From the NCBI GenBank assembly GCA_037200445.1, contig JBBCGH010000001.1, forward strand, positions 3,720,001-3,784,000: a stretch of DNA of 64,000 bases, read 5' to 3'. Below the pieces are notes generated by a model. The model made no database searches. It was not told the DNA's origin and saw only the letters and a list, made by a program, of their open reading frames with translations. Each line of letters begins with the position of its first letter. Position 1 is the stretch's first letter. A program made the translations under genes and the position numbers. Source of the stretch: Alphaproteobacteria bacterium (GTDB taxonomy: Bacteria > Pseudomonadota > Alphaproteobacteria > Rhizobiales > Xanthobacteraceae). Of the stretch, positions 16,556 through 25,501 are shown piece after piece.

Positions 16556-18814
16556 GTGTGGCGAAAAGCTTTGAGTAGGCTCGGTAAGTTCCGCAGGCGC
16601 AGCGATGTCGCGTGGCGCACCAGCGGCGTCATTCCGATTGCGGTTATCGTGATGCTCGCGATCGTGTGCGTCGTCGTGGCGGTGCTGAGTTCCGCAGGGC
16701 GGGCCGATGACGTCGAGCTGCAGCAGGAACGTCTGCTCCTGACCAACGCGATCGCTGACCGTGGTCATCGCGTGCTGCGCGAACTGGAAAACGTCGCCGC
16801 ATCGCACGACGTCGTCTACCAGCTCCACTACAATTTCGATCGCGACTGGGTGCATCACCTCGTCGGCCTTCGCCTCAACACCTTCTTCGACCACGACCAT
16901 GTGTTCGTGACCGACAGTGCGGACCGTCTTGTCTATGCGCTCGAGGACAACGCGAGCGTCAGTCCCGCGCTGATCGACCGCACCGAGCTTGGCCGGGTCA
17001 TCGATCTCCTGCGCGGCCGCGTCCTGCCGAACAAGGACGAGCACTTCCAGGAGCCCTCACTCGATCCGATCACCAATCTCGGCCACCCGCGCGGCGTTCA
17101 GCGTCTGCAGACCTTCAAGAAACGGCCGGCGATCGTCGCCGGAGTGGTCGCGGAGCTGCCCGCGCTCGCCGGGCCGATCTCCGGCGCGCAGCCGCCCCTG
17201 ATCATGACAGTGAAGTATCTCGACGGCCAGCTCTTGTCCGACATTGGCGTGCGCTTCGATCTGCCGGGCCTGCGCACGCTCGGCAGCGCACCGCTGAAGG
17301 ACAATGAACACGTCTACGTCGTTTCCGACAGCGCCGGCGCGGCGATTGCGCACTTTGCCTGGGTGCCGAACCAGCCCGGCGCCAGCATCGTGGGCACGGT
17401 CCTGCCGTTCATGGCGATCGCGTTCGGCGGCTTCGCGGTTCTGACCGCGCTGGCGCTACGCTATATCCGCCGCAGCGCCGCCAAGATCGCGGAAGGCGAG
17501 AGCCGCCTGCGTCACCTCGCGCTGCATGATCCGCTCTCCGGCCTGCCCAACCGCACCTTCTTCGGCGAGCGGCTGAGCCAGGTGATCGCCGACAGCGGCA
17601 AGGACGGCACCCTTGCCGCGGTCCTCGCGATCGACCTCGACCATTTCAAGGACATCAACGATACGCTTGGCCACCATATCGGCGATGCGCTGATCGGCGT
17701 GGTGGCGCAGCGCCTGGTGCACGCGGTCCGGCGGGAAGATCTCGTGGCGCGCCTGGGCGGCGACGAGTTCGCGGTCATCACCACGGATGCGGCAGATCTC
17801 GACACGCTGCAGCGTTTTGCCGAGCGGCTCATCTCGGTCCTGCGCGCGCCCTACTCGATCAGCGGGCATACGCTGCTGATCGGTGCGAGCGTTGGTATAG
17901 CGGTGATCGACAATCGCACGTCAGATGCCGCCGACGTGATGCGGCGTGCCGACGTTGCCCTCTATCGCGCCAAGAACGAAGGGCGCAGCCGCGCCTGCAT
18001 CTACGATGCCGACATGGACGCAGACCTGCGCGAGCGCAAGCAGCTCGAGAACGATCTGCGCGCCGCGATCGCCGAGGACAAGCTGAGCGTCGCCTATCAG
18101 CCGATCATGAACGCGAGCGGCGAGAAGATGGCCGGCGTCGAGGCGCTCTGCCGCTGGCGTCATCCGACCCGCGGGGATGTCCCGCCGGTCGACTTCATCC
18201 CGATCGCAGAGCGCAGCGAACTGATCATCCCGCTTGGCGAATGGGTGTTGCGCAAGGCCTGCCTCGAAGCGCGCGCCTGGGCCAACCTCACCGTTTCGGT
18301 CAACGTCTCTCCGTTGCAGTTTCGGCGCCAGGACTTCGTGCATATCGTCGAGCGCATCCTCGCCGAGACCGAACTCGATCCGCAGCGGCTCGAGCTGGAA
18401 CTGACCGAGTCGACGCTGCTCGGCAATGTCGACGACGCCGAGAAGGCGATGCGCCGCCTCAAGGCACTCGGCGTCCGTTTTGCGCTCGACGATTTCGGCA
18501 CCGGCTACTCGAGCCTGCTCTATCTGCGCCGCTTCCCCTTCGACCGTATCAAGATCGATCGCTCCTTCGTGCGCTCGATCGAAAGTGCCGCGGATGCCGC
18601 CTCGATCGTGCACGCGATCGTCAGCCTCGGCCGCGGCCTCGGCATGAAAGTGACGGCGGAAGGCGTGGAGACCGCGGAACAGCAGCTGTTCCTGCGTGCC
18701 GCCGGCGTCCACTCCATGCAGGGCTACCGCTTCGGCAAGCCGGCGCCGGCCGAGGTCATCACCGCGCGCCTGCAACAGGGAATCTCTGCGCCGCCACAAG
18801 CCGCCGCGAGCTGA
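16556..18814 (+). CDS. Membrane GGDEF/EAL cyclic-di-GMP enzyme with CHASE4-like sensor
   Basis: 752 residues: a transmembrane helix (about 22-44), a periplasmic CHASE4-like domain (about 45-275), a second helix (about 278-300), a GGDEF domain with intact RLGGDEF near 400, and an EAL domain opening GVEALCRWRHP near 527 with DDFGTGYSSL and the expected acidic metal ligands. Both catalytic motifs are intact, so it could make or break c-di-GMP according to the periplasmic signal. The start is a GTG. The gene stands alone between Anbu and the oppositely oriented aconitase X genes. Confidence 0.92.
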   Translation: MWRKALSRLGKFRRRSDVAWRTSGVIPIAVIVMLAIVCVVVAVLSSAGRADDVELQQERLLLTNAIADRGHRVLRELENVAASHDVVYQLHYNFDRDWVHHLVGLRLNTFFDHDHVFVTDSADRLVYALEDNASVSPALIDRTELGRVIDLLRGRVLPNKDEHFQEPSLDPITNLGHPRGVQRLQTFKKRPAIVAGVVAELPALAGPISGAQPPLIMTVKYLDGQLLSDIGVRFDLPGLRTLGSAPLKDNEHVYVVSDSAGAAIAHFAWVPNQPGASIVGTVLPFMAIAFGGFAVLTALALRYIRRSAAKIAEGESRLRHLALHDPLSGLPNRTFFGERLSQVIADSGKDGTLAAVLAIDLDHFKDINDTLGHHIGDALIGVVAQRLVHAVRREDLVARLGGDEFAVITTDAADLDTLQRFAERLISVLRAPYSISGHTLLIGASVGIAVIDNRTSDAADVMRRADVALYRAKNEGRSRACIYDADMDADLRERKQLENDLRAAIAEDKLSVAYQPIMNASGEKMAGVEALCRWRHPTRGDVPPVDFIPIAERSELIIPLGEWVLRKACLEARAWANLTVSVNVSPLQFRRQDFVHIVERILAETELDPQRLELELTESTLLGNVDDAEKAMRRLKALGVRFALDDFGTGYSSLLYLRRFPFDRIKIDRSFVRSIESAADAASIVHAIVSLGRGLGMKVTAEGVETAEQQLFLRAAGVHSMQGYRFGKPAPAEVITARLQQGISAPPQAAAS

Positions 18815-19222
18815 TCACTCTTCCACGACGGCGATCGTGCGCGCGGCCGGATCGATCGCGACCGACGCGCCATTCGGGATCGCGCGTGTGATGTCCACAT
18901 CGAAGCCGGCAAGCATAGGCACACCGCCGAACGCGGCACCCTGCGCCAAAATCGGATTCACCGAATTGAGCACGAGCGCCAGGGGCACGATGCCGCGCGA
19001 AGCCATTTCGTGGAGCATCCAGGCTGTCGCGACACCGCCTTTGGCGGTGTCCAGCACCAGAACCTTGCCGACATACGACTGGCCCGCGAGCTTGTGCGCC
19101 GGGCGCGAGAATACGCCCGCCACACGATCAAGATCGTAGCGCGCCGAAAAGCCGTCCGACGCGACCAGAGCGGTGCCGCGGACGGCGTGCCCCATGGCCT
19201 GCCGGGCGCGAAAGGTCGTCAT
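18815..19222 (-). CDS. Aconitase X small (swivel) subunit, DUF126
   Basis: 135 residues of the DUF126 swivelling domain, recognised by SYVGKVLVLDTAKGG and LNSVNPILAQGAAFGGVPM. It overlaps the large-subunit gene by four bases and would complete its active site. Characterised bacterial two-subunit aconitase X enzymes dehydrate cis-3-hydroxy-L-proline, but the substrate here is unproven. The loop GGVATAW lacks the Ser-rich run (GSS/GST-like) that I recall at this place in other members, so the chemistry may differ. ATG start at 19222. Confidence 0.82.
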   Translation of the reverse strand: MTTFRARQAMGHAVRGTALVASDGFSARYDLDRVAGVFSRPAHKLAGQSYVGKVLVLDTAKGGVATAWMLHEMASRGIVPLALVLNSVNPILAQGAAFGGVPMLAGFDVDITRAIPNGASVAIDPAARTIAVVEE

Positions 19223-20454
19223 GTGAGCTTGAGCTCGCCGCTTGTGGCGGCTTCCACGCAGGCTTCCATCGACGCAAGCATCGGCCGGTAACCATAGCCG
19301 CCGAGAATATTGACGAGCTTTGCACTGTTCGTCGCGAGCCGCTTCCAGCCGTTCGCCTCGGCGATCTCGCGTGCATAGGACTGATAGAAGCACATGCCGG
19401 AGAGCACGTGGCCGCCTGCCTGCTCGATGCGGGCGGTGTAGCCCGCGCGATCGGCGTCGGGCTTGACCTGCGGGCTGGTGACCGCGAGCAGCGGCACCGT
19501 GAAGTGCCTGCCGTCGCACAGGCTCGCGAGATCGCGCAGCTCGTAGAGGCTCAGCTGCGGGGCGGAGAACACCACGACGTCGACGCCGGTATCGGTGTGA
19601 TAGGACTTTTGAAGAGCCACTACATTGTCACGCGTCACGCGGTGGTGCGGCAGATCATTCGACGCAACGTCGGCCAGTCGATAGGCTTCGGGCGTCACCC
19701 CCGCGATGTGATAGAGCGCGGTCGAACCGAAGCTCGCCATCGCGGCGCCGAAATGCTTGAGCGGATCGGAGAGCGGCGGCTCCTCGATCCCTTCGATCAC
19801 CGGCACCGCCCAGTAGTTGCCGGCGATCCGCCCGATCACGCCGCCGAGCGCGCCCCAATCGTTGAGCGACCTCGGCGCAAAATCGACCCGGATATGCAGC
19901 GTGGCGCGCCGCTGGCTGGCAAGATGAAAGCCATAGCGCGGCGTGCGTCCGGTCAATCCGGCCGCAAGCGCGGACGGGCCGCCCTCGAAATTGGACAGCG
20001 CGCCGCACACCGAGTTGGAGTAGATCACGACCCCGGTGTCGCCGAAGGCAACGTGCTCGTTGCGCACCGGCGCCTGGATGGTTTGATAGTTGATGCAGGT
20101 ATCGGTCATCGTGACGCCGAGCTGCTCGAACGCCGCAATCGCACGCCGCTCCAGATCGAGCATCGCGGCGCTCTGCCCAAGCATGCTCGCCTTCGAGAAG
20201 TCGGTGCCGCGCGGATCGGTGATGGTGGGGACGCGAATGCGTCGCGCGTCTGCGCTCGCCGCAAGCCCCTCGAGCCAGTGCACGCCGGCTTCGCCGAGGC
20301 TCTCGGTGTCCGCCATGATATGGGCCTGCGTCACCGGCACGAAATCCGCCGCGCCGAAGAATTCACCGACCTTGATCTGATGCCGCAAGGCCTGCTGGCG
20401 GATCGGCCCCTGTATGCCGCCGAGGATGTCCTGTTCTTCGTCGGCAAGCCGCAT
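19219..20454 (-). CDS. Aconitase X catalytic (large) subunit
   Basis: 411 residues opening MRLADEEQDILGG, followed by KVGEFFGAADFVPVTQAHIMAD and SLGEAGVHWLEG, all typical of aconitase X. Cysteines in TDTCINYQT, SNSVCGALSNFEGG and SGMCFYQ are candidates for cluster binding. The likely reaction is dehydration of a hydroxyproline or a related hydroxy acid. The ATG at 20454 matches the family start; a GTG at 20478 that overlaps the upstream stop is possible. It is followed by the small subunit with an ATGA overlap. Confidence 0.84.
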   Translation of the reverse strand: MRLADEEQDILGGIQGPIRQQALRHQIKVGEFFGAADFVPVTQAHIMADTESLGEAGVHWLEGLAASADARRIRVPTITDPRGTDFSKASMLGQSAAMLDLERRAIAAFEQLGVTMTDTCINYQTIQAPVRNEHVAFGDTGVVIYSNSVCGALSNFEGGPSALAAGLTGRTPRYGFHLASQRRATLHIRVDFAPRSLNDWGALGGVIGRIAGNYWAVPVIEGIEEPPLSDPLKHFGAAMASFGSTALYHIAGVTPEAYRLADVASNDLPHHRVTRDNVVALQKSYHTDTGVDVVVFSAPQLSLYELRDLASLCDGRHFTVPLLAVTSPQVKPDADRAGYTARIEQAGGHVLSGMCFYQSYAREIAEANGWKRLATNSAKLVNILGGYGYRPMLASMEACVEAATSGELKLT

Positions 20455-20474
20455 AGTGGAGAGGGTAGCGCAGC

Positions 20475-21080
20475 TCACATCGGCGGCGCTACGCCCCGGC
20501 CGACATTGATGCGCGGCGTCAACAGCGTTCCGTCAGGCTGCTTTTGTGCCGCCGAAATGAAGATCGCCGTTCCGGGCTTCAGTTCGCTCTTGTCGCCCGG
20601 CAGATAACTGACGATCGGGCAATCGGCCTGCACGACGACTTTTTTCTCGCCGTCCTTGTACTTGAGCGTCAGCACCTGCCCGTCAGCCGAAGCAGACGTC
20701 TGTTCGACCGCTCCGTTCGTCATCGTGCTGGACGGCTGCAGGTCCCAGGGGCGATGTCCGTCGCCCGTGCCGCGCATGGCGTCGGGGAAGATATGGATTT
20801 CGAGGCATTTCAGAGCGCCATCCGTCTGTGGCATGCCGGAGACGCCGATATAGGAGCCCTGCTTGACGTCCGCGAGCGACGCCTTGATCAGCGCCACCAC
20901 CGCGCCGTCGTCGGCGAGCTTGACCTTCTCCTCAGCGCCACTGCGCGCCTTGACGATGTAGAGTCCTCCGTCGACACGCTCGATCGTGCCGCGGACCCGC
21001 ACCGGCCGATCCTGCGCGGACGCCGGCAGCCCAAATGCAACAAATGCGAGCGCGGCGATGCCGAAAGCCAAGCGGCTCAT
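20475..21080 (-). CDS. Secreted protein with DUF5666-like repeats, unknown role
   Basis: 201 residues with a clear Sec signal peptide (FGIAALAFVAFGLPASAQ) and a beta-rich mature part containing VRVRGTIERVDGGLYIVKARSGAEEKV-like strands, resembling OB-like DUF5666 proteins. The ATG at 21080 has GGAGG upstream. It ends 20 bases before the aconitase X large subunit, or overlaps it if the GTG start is used, so the three genes may be one transcript. A link between an exported protein and aconitase X is not obvious. Function unknown. Confidence 0.72.
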   Translation of the reverse strand: MSRLAFGIAALAFVAFGLPASAQDRPVRVRGTIERVDGGLYIVKARSGAEEKVKLADDGAVVALIKASLADVKQGSYIGVSGMPQTDGALKCLEIHIFPDAMRGTGDGHRPWDLQPSSTMTNGAVEQTSASADGQVLTLKYKDGEKKVVVQADCPIVSYLPGDKSELKPGTAIFISAAQKQPDGTLLTPRINVGRGVAPPM

Positions 21081-21202
21081 GCGATCCTCCCCTTCTTTGG
21101 AGCATCCATCATCAACACCCGCGATGACCTGTCTATTCCCAAGCACGTGAACGGCCCACCGTCACCGTGGCGGTTCCGACCGAAATATGCTTCACCGCCA
21201 GC

Positions 21203-21835
21203 ATGGCCGAGGCCGCGACCACTAGTGAAACCGGTGTCAGCGATGCGTCACCGGCACCGATCCATCCACTCTATGTGCGCATCACGCATTGGATCAACGC
21301 GTTTGCGATCCTGATCATGATCGGTTCGGGATGGCAGATCTACAACGCCTCGCCGCTGTTTCCGTTCTCGTTCCCGCCGAGCGTCACGCTGGGCGGCTGG
21401 CTCGCCGGCGGCATTCTTTGGCACCTGGCTGGCCTATGGCTGCTGGTCCTCACCGGCCTCATTTATTTTGCGCTCGGACTGGCAACGGGCCGCTTCAGGC
21501 GGAAGCTGCTGCCGATCCGTCCCCGCGAAGTCGCGCGCGATCTTGCCGCCGCCGCCACTGGCCGGCTCAGCCATGATGATCTGACGCGCTACAACGCGGT
21601 GCAGAAGCTCCTTTATGCCGGGATCCTCGTGACCGGCGTCGTGATCGTCCTGTCCGGGCTTGCCATCTGGAAGCCGGTCCAGCTCTGGGAACTGACGCTG
21701 CTGTTCGGCGGTTACGAGGGCGCGCGCATCGTGCACTTCTGTGCCATGACGGCGATCGTGCTGTTCCTCGTTCTGCACGTCATCATGGCGCTGCTGGTGC
21801 CGAAATCGCTGCGGGCGATGATCAAGGGACGCTAG
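21203..21835 (+). CDS. Cytochrome b561-type membrane subunit
   Basis: 210 residues with four or five transmembrane helices and histidines suited to bind haem b (YVRITHWINAF, GILWHLAGLW, IVHFCAMTAIVLF, LHVIMALL). It matches the cytochrome b subunit that serves periplasmic molybdenum oxidoreductases. The stop codon is followed directly by the start codon of the Mo enzyme, so the two should form a membrane-bound electron-transfer complex. The ATG at 21203 is preferred over a GTG at 21167. Confidence 0.85.
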   Translation: MAEAATTSETGVSDASPAPIHPLYVRITHWINAFAILIMIGSGWQIYNASPLFPFSFPPSVTLGGWLAGGILWHLAGLWLLVLTGLIYFALGLATGRFRRKLLPIRPREVARDLAAAATGRLSHDDLTRYNAVQKLLYAGILVTGVVIVLSGLAIWKPVQLWELTLLFGGYEGARIVHFCAMTAIVLFLVLHVIMALLVPKSLRAMIKGR

Positions 21836-22606
21836 ATGAAGCGCCGCGCAAATCCCGGCGTCGATGCCCGGCTGCTGATCAAGGACGCCGCGAGGCTGTT
21901 GCCCGACCCGTCGCGACGCCTCTTCCTGCGCGGCGGCGCGAGTCTTGGTGCGCTCACGCTGCTCACCGGCTGCGACATCGTCGACGGCCCGAGCTCGGAG
22001 CGCGCGCTGCGCGTCATCTCCGAATTCAACGACTGGGTCCAGGCGCGGCTGTTCAACCCCAACCGCCTCGCGCAAACCTATCCGGAGAGCGCGATCACCC
22101 GGCCGTTCCGCTTCAACGGCTATTATGACGAGGCGGACGCGCCGGATGTCGACGAAGACACCTATCGCCTCCAGCTCGATGGTTTGATCGACAAAAAGTC
22201 GGCTTGGACACTCGACCAGCTTTATGCGCTGCCGCAGGAAACGCAGATCACACGGCTGATCTGCGTCGAAGGCTGGAGCGCGATCGGCAAATGGACGGGC
22301 GCGCCATTAGGAGATTTCCTGCGCCGGATCGGCGCCGACCTGACCGCGAAATACGTGCATTTCGCCTGCGCAGAAGGCTATTCGGTCTCGATCGACATGC
22401 CGACCGCGCTGCATCCGCAGACGCAGATGACGTTCAAGTTCGACGGCGAGGTTCTGCCAACCAAGTTCGGATTTCCGATGCGCATCCGCATTCCGACCAA
22501 GCTCGGCTTCAAGAACCCCAAGCATGTCGTCGGGATGGCCGTGCTGAACAACTATACCGGCGGCTATTGGGAAGATAAGGGCTACAACTGGTTCAGCGGG
22601 CTTTAG
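21836..22606 (+). CDS. Periplasmic molybdopterin oxidoreductase, sulfite oxidase fold
   Basis: 256 residues. The N-terminus has a Tat motif SRRLFLR (26-32) and a hydrophobic stretch ending LLTGC, a possible lipobox (Cys46). The SUOX-fold core has the Mo-ligating cysteine in RLICVEGWSAIGKW (Cys143) and the downstream LPTKFGFPMRIRIPTKLGFKN-like cofactor segment. Together with the adjoining cytochrome b it resembles YedYZ-like systems. Substrate is unknown; S-oxides or methionine sulfoxide are possibilities by analogy only. Confidence 0.87.
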   Translation: MKRRANPGVDARLLIKDAARLLPDPSRRLFLRGGASLGALTLLTGCDIVDGPSSERALRVISEFNDWVQARLFNPNRLAQTYPESAITRPFRFNGYYDEADAPDVDEDTYRLQLDGLIDKKSAWTLDQLYALPQETQITRLICVEGWSAIGKWTGAPLGDFLRRIGADLTAKYVHFACAEGYSVSIDMPTALHPQTQMTFKFDGEVLPTKFGFPMRIRIPTKLGFKNPKHVVGMAVLNNYTGGYWEDKGYNWFSGL

Positions 22607-22610
22607 CAGT

Positions 22611-23573
22611 TCAGTCGAACCGTGCACCCGAGCGCTGCACGACCTCTTTCCACTTCGCCGAGTCCTTCGCGATCGTCTCCGCAAATTCTTCCGGCGTGCC
22701 GCCGGCCGGCTCGTCGCCGATTGCGGCGAAACGCTCCCGGAATGTGGGAGACTGGATCGCGCGATTGATCGCCGCGTTGAGCTTATCGACGATGGGACGC
22801 GGGATGCCCGCCGGGCCGATCACCCCGCTCCAGGTCGGCGCCGCATAGCCCGGCACGCCCGCTTCCGCGACCGTCGGCACATCGGGAAATCCGGGCGAGC
22901 GGTGTTCGCCGGTCACGGCAAGCGCGCGCACGCTGCCCGAGCGCGCATGCGGCGCGATCGAATTGAGGCTCTCGAACATGATCTGCACGCGCCCGCCGAT
23001 CAGATCGTTGATGGCCGCTGCGCCGCCCCGATAGGGAACATGCACAATCTCCGTGCCGGTCATGAACTTGAACAGCTCGCCGCCGACGTGTCCCGGCGAG
23101 CCGTTGCTCGAGGACGCGTTCGAGAGCTTCCCGGGATTGGCCTTCGCATATGCGATGAGCTCCGGGATCGTTTTGAACGGCGCATCGGGGGAAACCGCGA
23201 GCAGCATATGCCCGCGTGCGACCAGCGCGATCGGCTGAAAGTCGCGCTCGATGTCATAGGGAAGCTTCGCCACCATGTGGCGGGTGATCGCGAGAGCGCC
23301 GATCGGACCCATGCAGATGGTGTAGCCGTCGGGATCGGATTTCGCCGTGACGTCGAGCCCGATGGTGAGCGCGCCGCCCGGGCGGTTGTCGATGATGACC
23401 TGCTGGCCCATTTCGCGCGAAAGCTCCGCGCCAAGAATCCGCGCGACCGTATCGGTGGCGCTGCCGGCGGCCTGCGGGACGACGAGCCGGATCGGTTTGT
23501 CGGGATACTGGGCAACGGCCGGCGAAGTGACGACCATTGCGAGAAGCAGCGCGAAGACGGCGATCCGGCGCAT
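22611..23573 (-). CDS. Bug-family (TctC-like) solute-binding protein
   Basis: 320 residues with a Sec signal peptide (MRRIAVFALLLAMVVTSPAVAQ) and the Bug pattern YPDKPIRLVVPQAAGSATDTVARILG, followed by VPYRGGAAAINDLIGGRVQIMF. These periplasmic proteins bind carboxylates or similar small molecules and usually serve TctAB-type carriers, none of which is nearby. It is convergent with the Mo oxidoreductase (four bases apart) and has a good ribosome site before the ATG at 23573. Confidence 0.9.
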   Translation of the reverse strand: MRRIAVFALLLAMVVTSPAVAQYPDKPIRLVVPQAAGSATDTVARILGAELSREMGQQVIIDNRPGGALTIGLDVTAKSDPDGYTICMGPIGALAITRHMVAKLPYDIERDFQPIALVARGHMLLAVSPDAPFKTIPELIAYAKANPGKLSNASSSNGSPGHVGGELFKFMTGTEIVHVPYRGGAAAINDLIGGRVQIMFESLNSIAPHARSGSVRALAVTGEHRSPGFPDVPTVAEAGVPGYAAPTWSGVIGPAGIPRPIVDKLNAAINRAIQSPTFRERFAAIGDEPAGGTPEEFAETIAKDSAKWKEVVQRSGARFD

Positions 23574-23684
23574 CAGGTTCCTCCCGTTTTTTTCCGAGCC
23601 TAGCAAGGCCCGGCACGATCCGGAAATCGGGTGGGTTTAGGCCTCGCCCACGGCCATATCTCGAGCAGGACCATGGAGGAAATC

Positions 23685-24143
23685 ATGAGCTTCCGCATCA
23701 CAGGCCTGCCGGCCGAAAACTTTTCCCACCTGTTCGCGCTCGACGACGCCGAACTCGCCGCGCAGGGCGCAGTGCGCCGGAACGCCCCTGGCGCTGTGCC
23801 CTGCCGCATCAGCCTGACCGATGCGACGCCCGGCGAGGACGTGATCCTTACCAACTACGAGCATCACGCGGTCGACAGCCCATACCGCATGCGCTTCGCG
23901 GTTTATGTCCGGAACGGCGAGAAAACTTATGACGCCGTGGACGCGATTCCGGAGCAATTGCGCAAGCGCACGCTCGCGGCCCGCTCGTTCGACAGCGACG
24001 GCATGATGGTCGAGCGTGAGCTGGTTGAAGGAACCGAGTTGGAAGGCGCCATCTCACGCCTGTTCGGCGATCCGCGCGCCGCCTATCTGCACCTTCACTA
24101 TGCGGCGCCCGGTTGCTACGCGGCGCGTGTCGACCGGGCCTGA
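23685..24143 (+). CDS. DUF1203 domain protein
   Basis: 152 residues opening MSFRITGLPAENFSHLFALDD and containing GEDVILTNYEHHAVDSPYRMRFAVYVR, the pattern of DUF1203, a small cytoplasmic family without assigned function. GGAGGA lies just upstream of the ATG at 23685. A gap of about 40 bases separates it from the AraC regulator on the same strand, so the two may share a transcript. Confidence 0.82.
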   Translation: MSFRITGLPAENFSHLFALDDAELAAQGAVRRNAPGAVPCRISLTDATPGEDVILTNYEHHAVDSPYRMRFAVYVRNGEKTYDAVDAIPEQLRKRTLAARSFDSDGMMVERELVEGTELEGAISRLFGDPRAAYLHLHYAAPGCYAARVDRA

Positions 24144-24182
24144 GGGTGGAGGCCGGAACGCGCCTCGACTATATTGGAGGTG

Positions 24183-25055
24183 ATGCTGAAACCGCCGATT
24201 CACGCCGATCCGCTCGCCGCCGCGCTTGCGCGCAAGACGGCGAACGGCGCACATGGCAGCATCTCCGACAGCGCCATTGCGTCGGGCGACGGCTGGTGGG
24301 TGCAGGATATCATCTGCACCTGCGGACCGGGCGACCACGAGGCCGAGGAGCTGACCTCCATGAGCGGCCTCGCGCTGGTCATGTCCGGCAGCTTCGTTGT
24401 GCGCGACCGGCATGGCACATCGCTCCTGTCCGAAGGCTCGTACCTCCTGATCAATGCCGGGCACTGCTTTGCCTGCTCGCATCGCCATGGCGAAGGCGAT
24501 CGCTGCCTGTCGTTCCGGTTCGACCCGGAAATGTTCGAACGCATCGCGCATGACGCGGGAGCAAGGCCTGTATTTGCCCACAACCGGTTGCCGCCGCTGC
24601 GCGACCTCTCCGGCCTGACCGCGCGGGCGCGGCAGGGCTTGTCCCGCCCCGACGTCATGGAAGAAGTCGCGGTCGAGCTCACCGGCACGGCCATTGGCCT
24701 TGCGGGGCGCGGGCAGCGCGGCCGGGCGCCGATCCAGCATCACGGGCGGCTGACCGAAGTCCTGCGCTACATGGCGGCACACAGCGCCGCACCGCACAGG
24801 CTGACCGCCCTCGCCAGCATGGCGCGCATGAGCCCGTACCATTTCCTCCGCACGTTCCGCGCCGTGACCGGCGTCACGCCGCATCAATGGCTCCTGCGCG
24901 CGCGGTTGCGCGAAGCCGCCGAGCGGCTCGCCAGCACCAGCACGCCCGTGACCGACGTCGCGCTCGACGTCGGCTTCGACGATCTGTCGAACTTCACGCG
25001 CAGCTTCCGGGTCGAATTCGGCGCGTCGCCGCGGGAATATCGGCTGGCGGCGTAG
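24183..25055 (+). CDS. AraC-family transcriptional regulator
   Basis: About 290 residues. An N-terminal cupin-like sensor (about 1-130) is followed by two C-terminal helix-turn-helix units: LTALASMARMSPYHFLRTFRAVTG and VTDVALDVGFDDLSNFTRSFRVEFGASPREYR. The start is uncertain: ATG 24183 is close to GGAGG, and a TTG at 24174 is an alternative. Targets are unknown; the downstream VOC and SRPBCC genes on the same strand are candidates. Confidence 0.87.
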   Translation: MLKPPIHADPLAAALARKTANGAHGSISDSAIASGDGWWVQDIICTCGPGDHEAEELTSMSGLALVMSGSFVVRDRHGTSLLSEGSYLLINAGHCFACSHRHGEGDRCLSFRFDPEMFERIAHDAGARPVFAHNRLPPLRDLSGLTARARQGLSRPDVMEEVAVELTGTAIGLAGRGQRGRAPIQHHGRLTEVLRYMAAHSAAPHRLTALASMARMSPYHFLRTFRAVTGVTPHQWLLRARLREAAERLASTSTPVTDVALDVGFDDLSNFTRSFRVEFGASPREYRLAA

Positions 25056-25122
25056 CAATTTTCTCCAAGTTTTCCGCCCCGCCATTTCCTACCTGTCTCC
25101 CGCGAACCGAAGGGAGATATCC

Positions 25123-25500
25123 ATGCTCAACCACGTATCGATCGGCGTGCGCGATATCGCACGCACCAGGAAATTCTATGACGCGGCGCTCAAACCGCTG
25201 GGGTACGGCGCCTTGAGCGCAAGCGATTCATCCCTCGGCTACGGCAAGGAGAGCGTTGTGCTGTGGATTTCGGCGACGGACAAGCCGGTTCCGGCCGACA
25301 CCGCGTCCGGCCTGCACTTTTGTTTCGATGCGCCGACACGCAAGAGCGTCGCGGTCTTCCATGCGGCGGCGCTTGGCGCTGGCGGCAAGGACAACGGTCA
25401 ACCCGGGCCGCGCACAGACTACGGACCGAACTACTACGCGGCCTTCGTGGTCGACCCGGACGGCTACCGGCTCGAAGCCTATTGTGGCGCGGAGGCCTGA
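25123..25500 (+). CDS. VOC-superfamily protein (glyoxalase/dioxygenase fold)
   Basis: 125 residues, one VOC module: MLNHVSIGVRDIARTRKFYDAALKPLGY at the start and AAFVVDPDGYRLEAYC at the end. The putative metal ligands His4 and a C-terminal Glu are present. This small class includes glyoxalase, fosfomycin-resistance and bleomycin-binding proteins; the substrate cannot be read from sequence. A strong AGGGAGA precedes the ATG. The SRPBCC gene begins one base after its stop. Confidence 0.85.
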   Translation: MLNHVSIGVRDIARTRKFYDAALKPLGYGALSASDSSLGYGKESVVLWISATDKPVPADTASGLHFCFDAPTRKSVAVFHAAALGAGGKDNGQPGPRTDYGPNYYAAFVVDPDGYRLEAYCGAEA

Positions 25501-25501
25501 A

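Noticed and set aside
20455-20478. GTG start of aconitase X overlapping the upstream stop
   Set aside because: The ATG at 20454 gives the family-typical MRLADEEQ start; the overlap is attractive but adds eight residues not seen in the family pattern.
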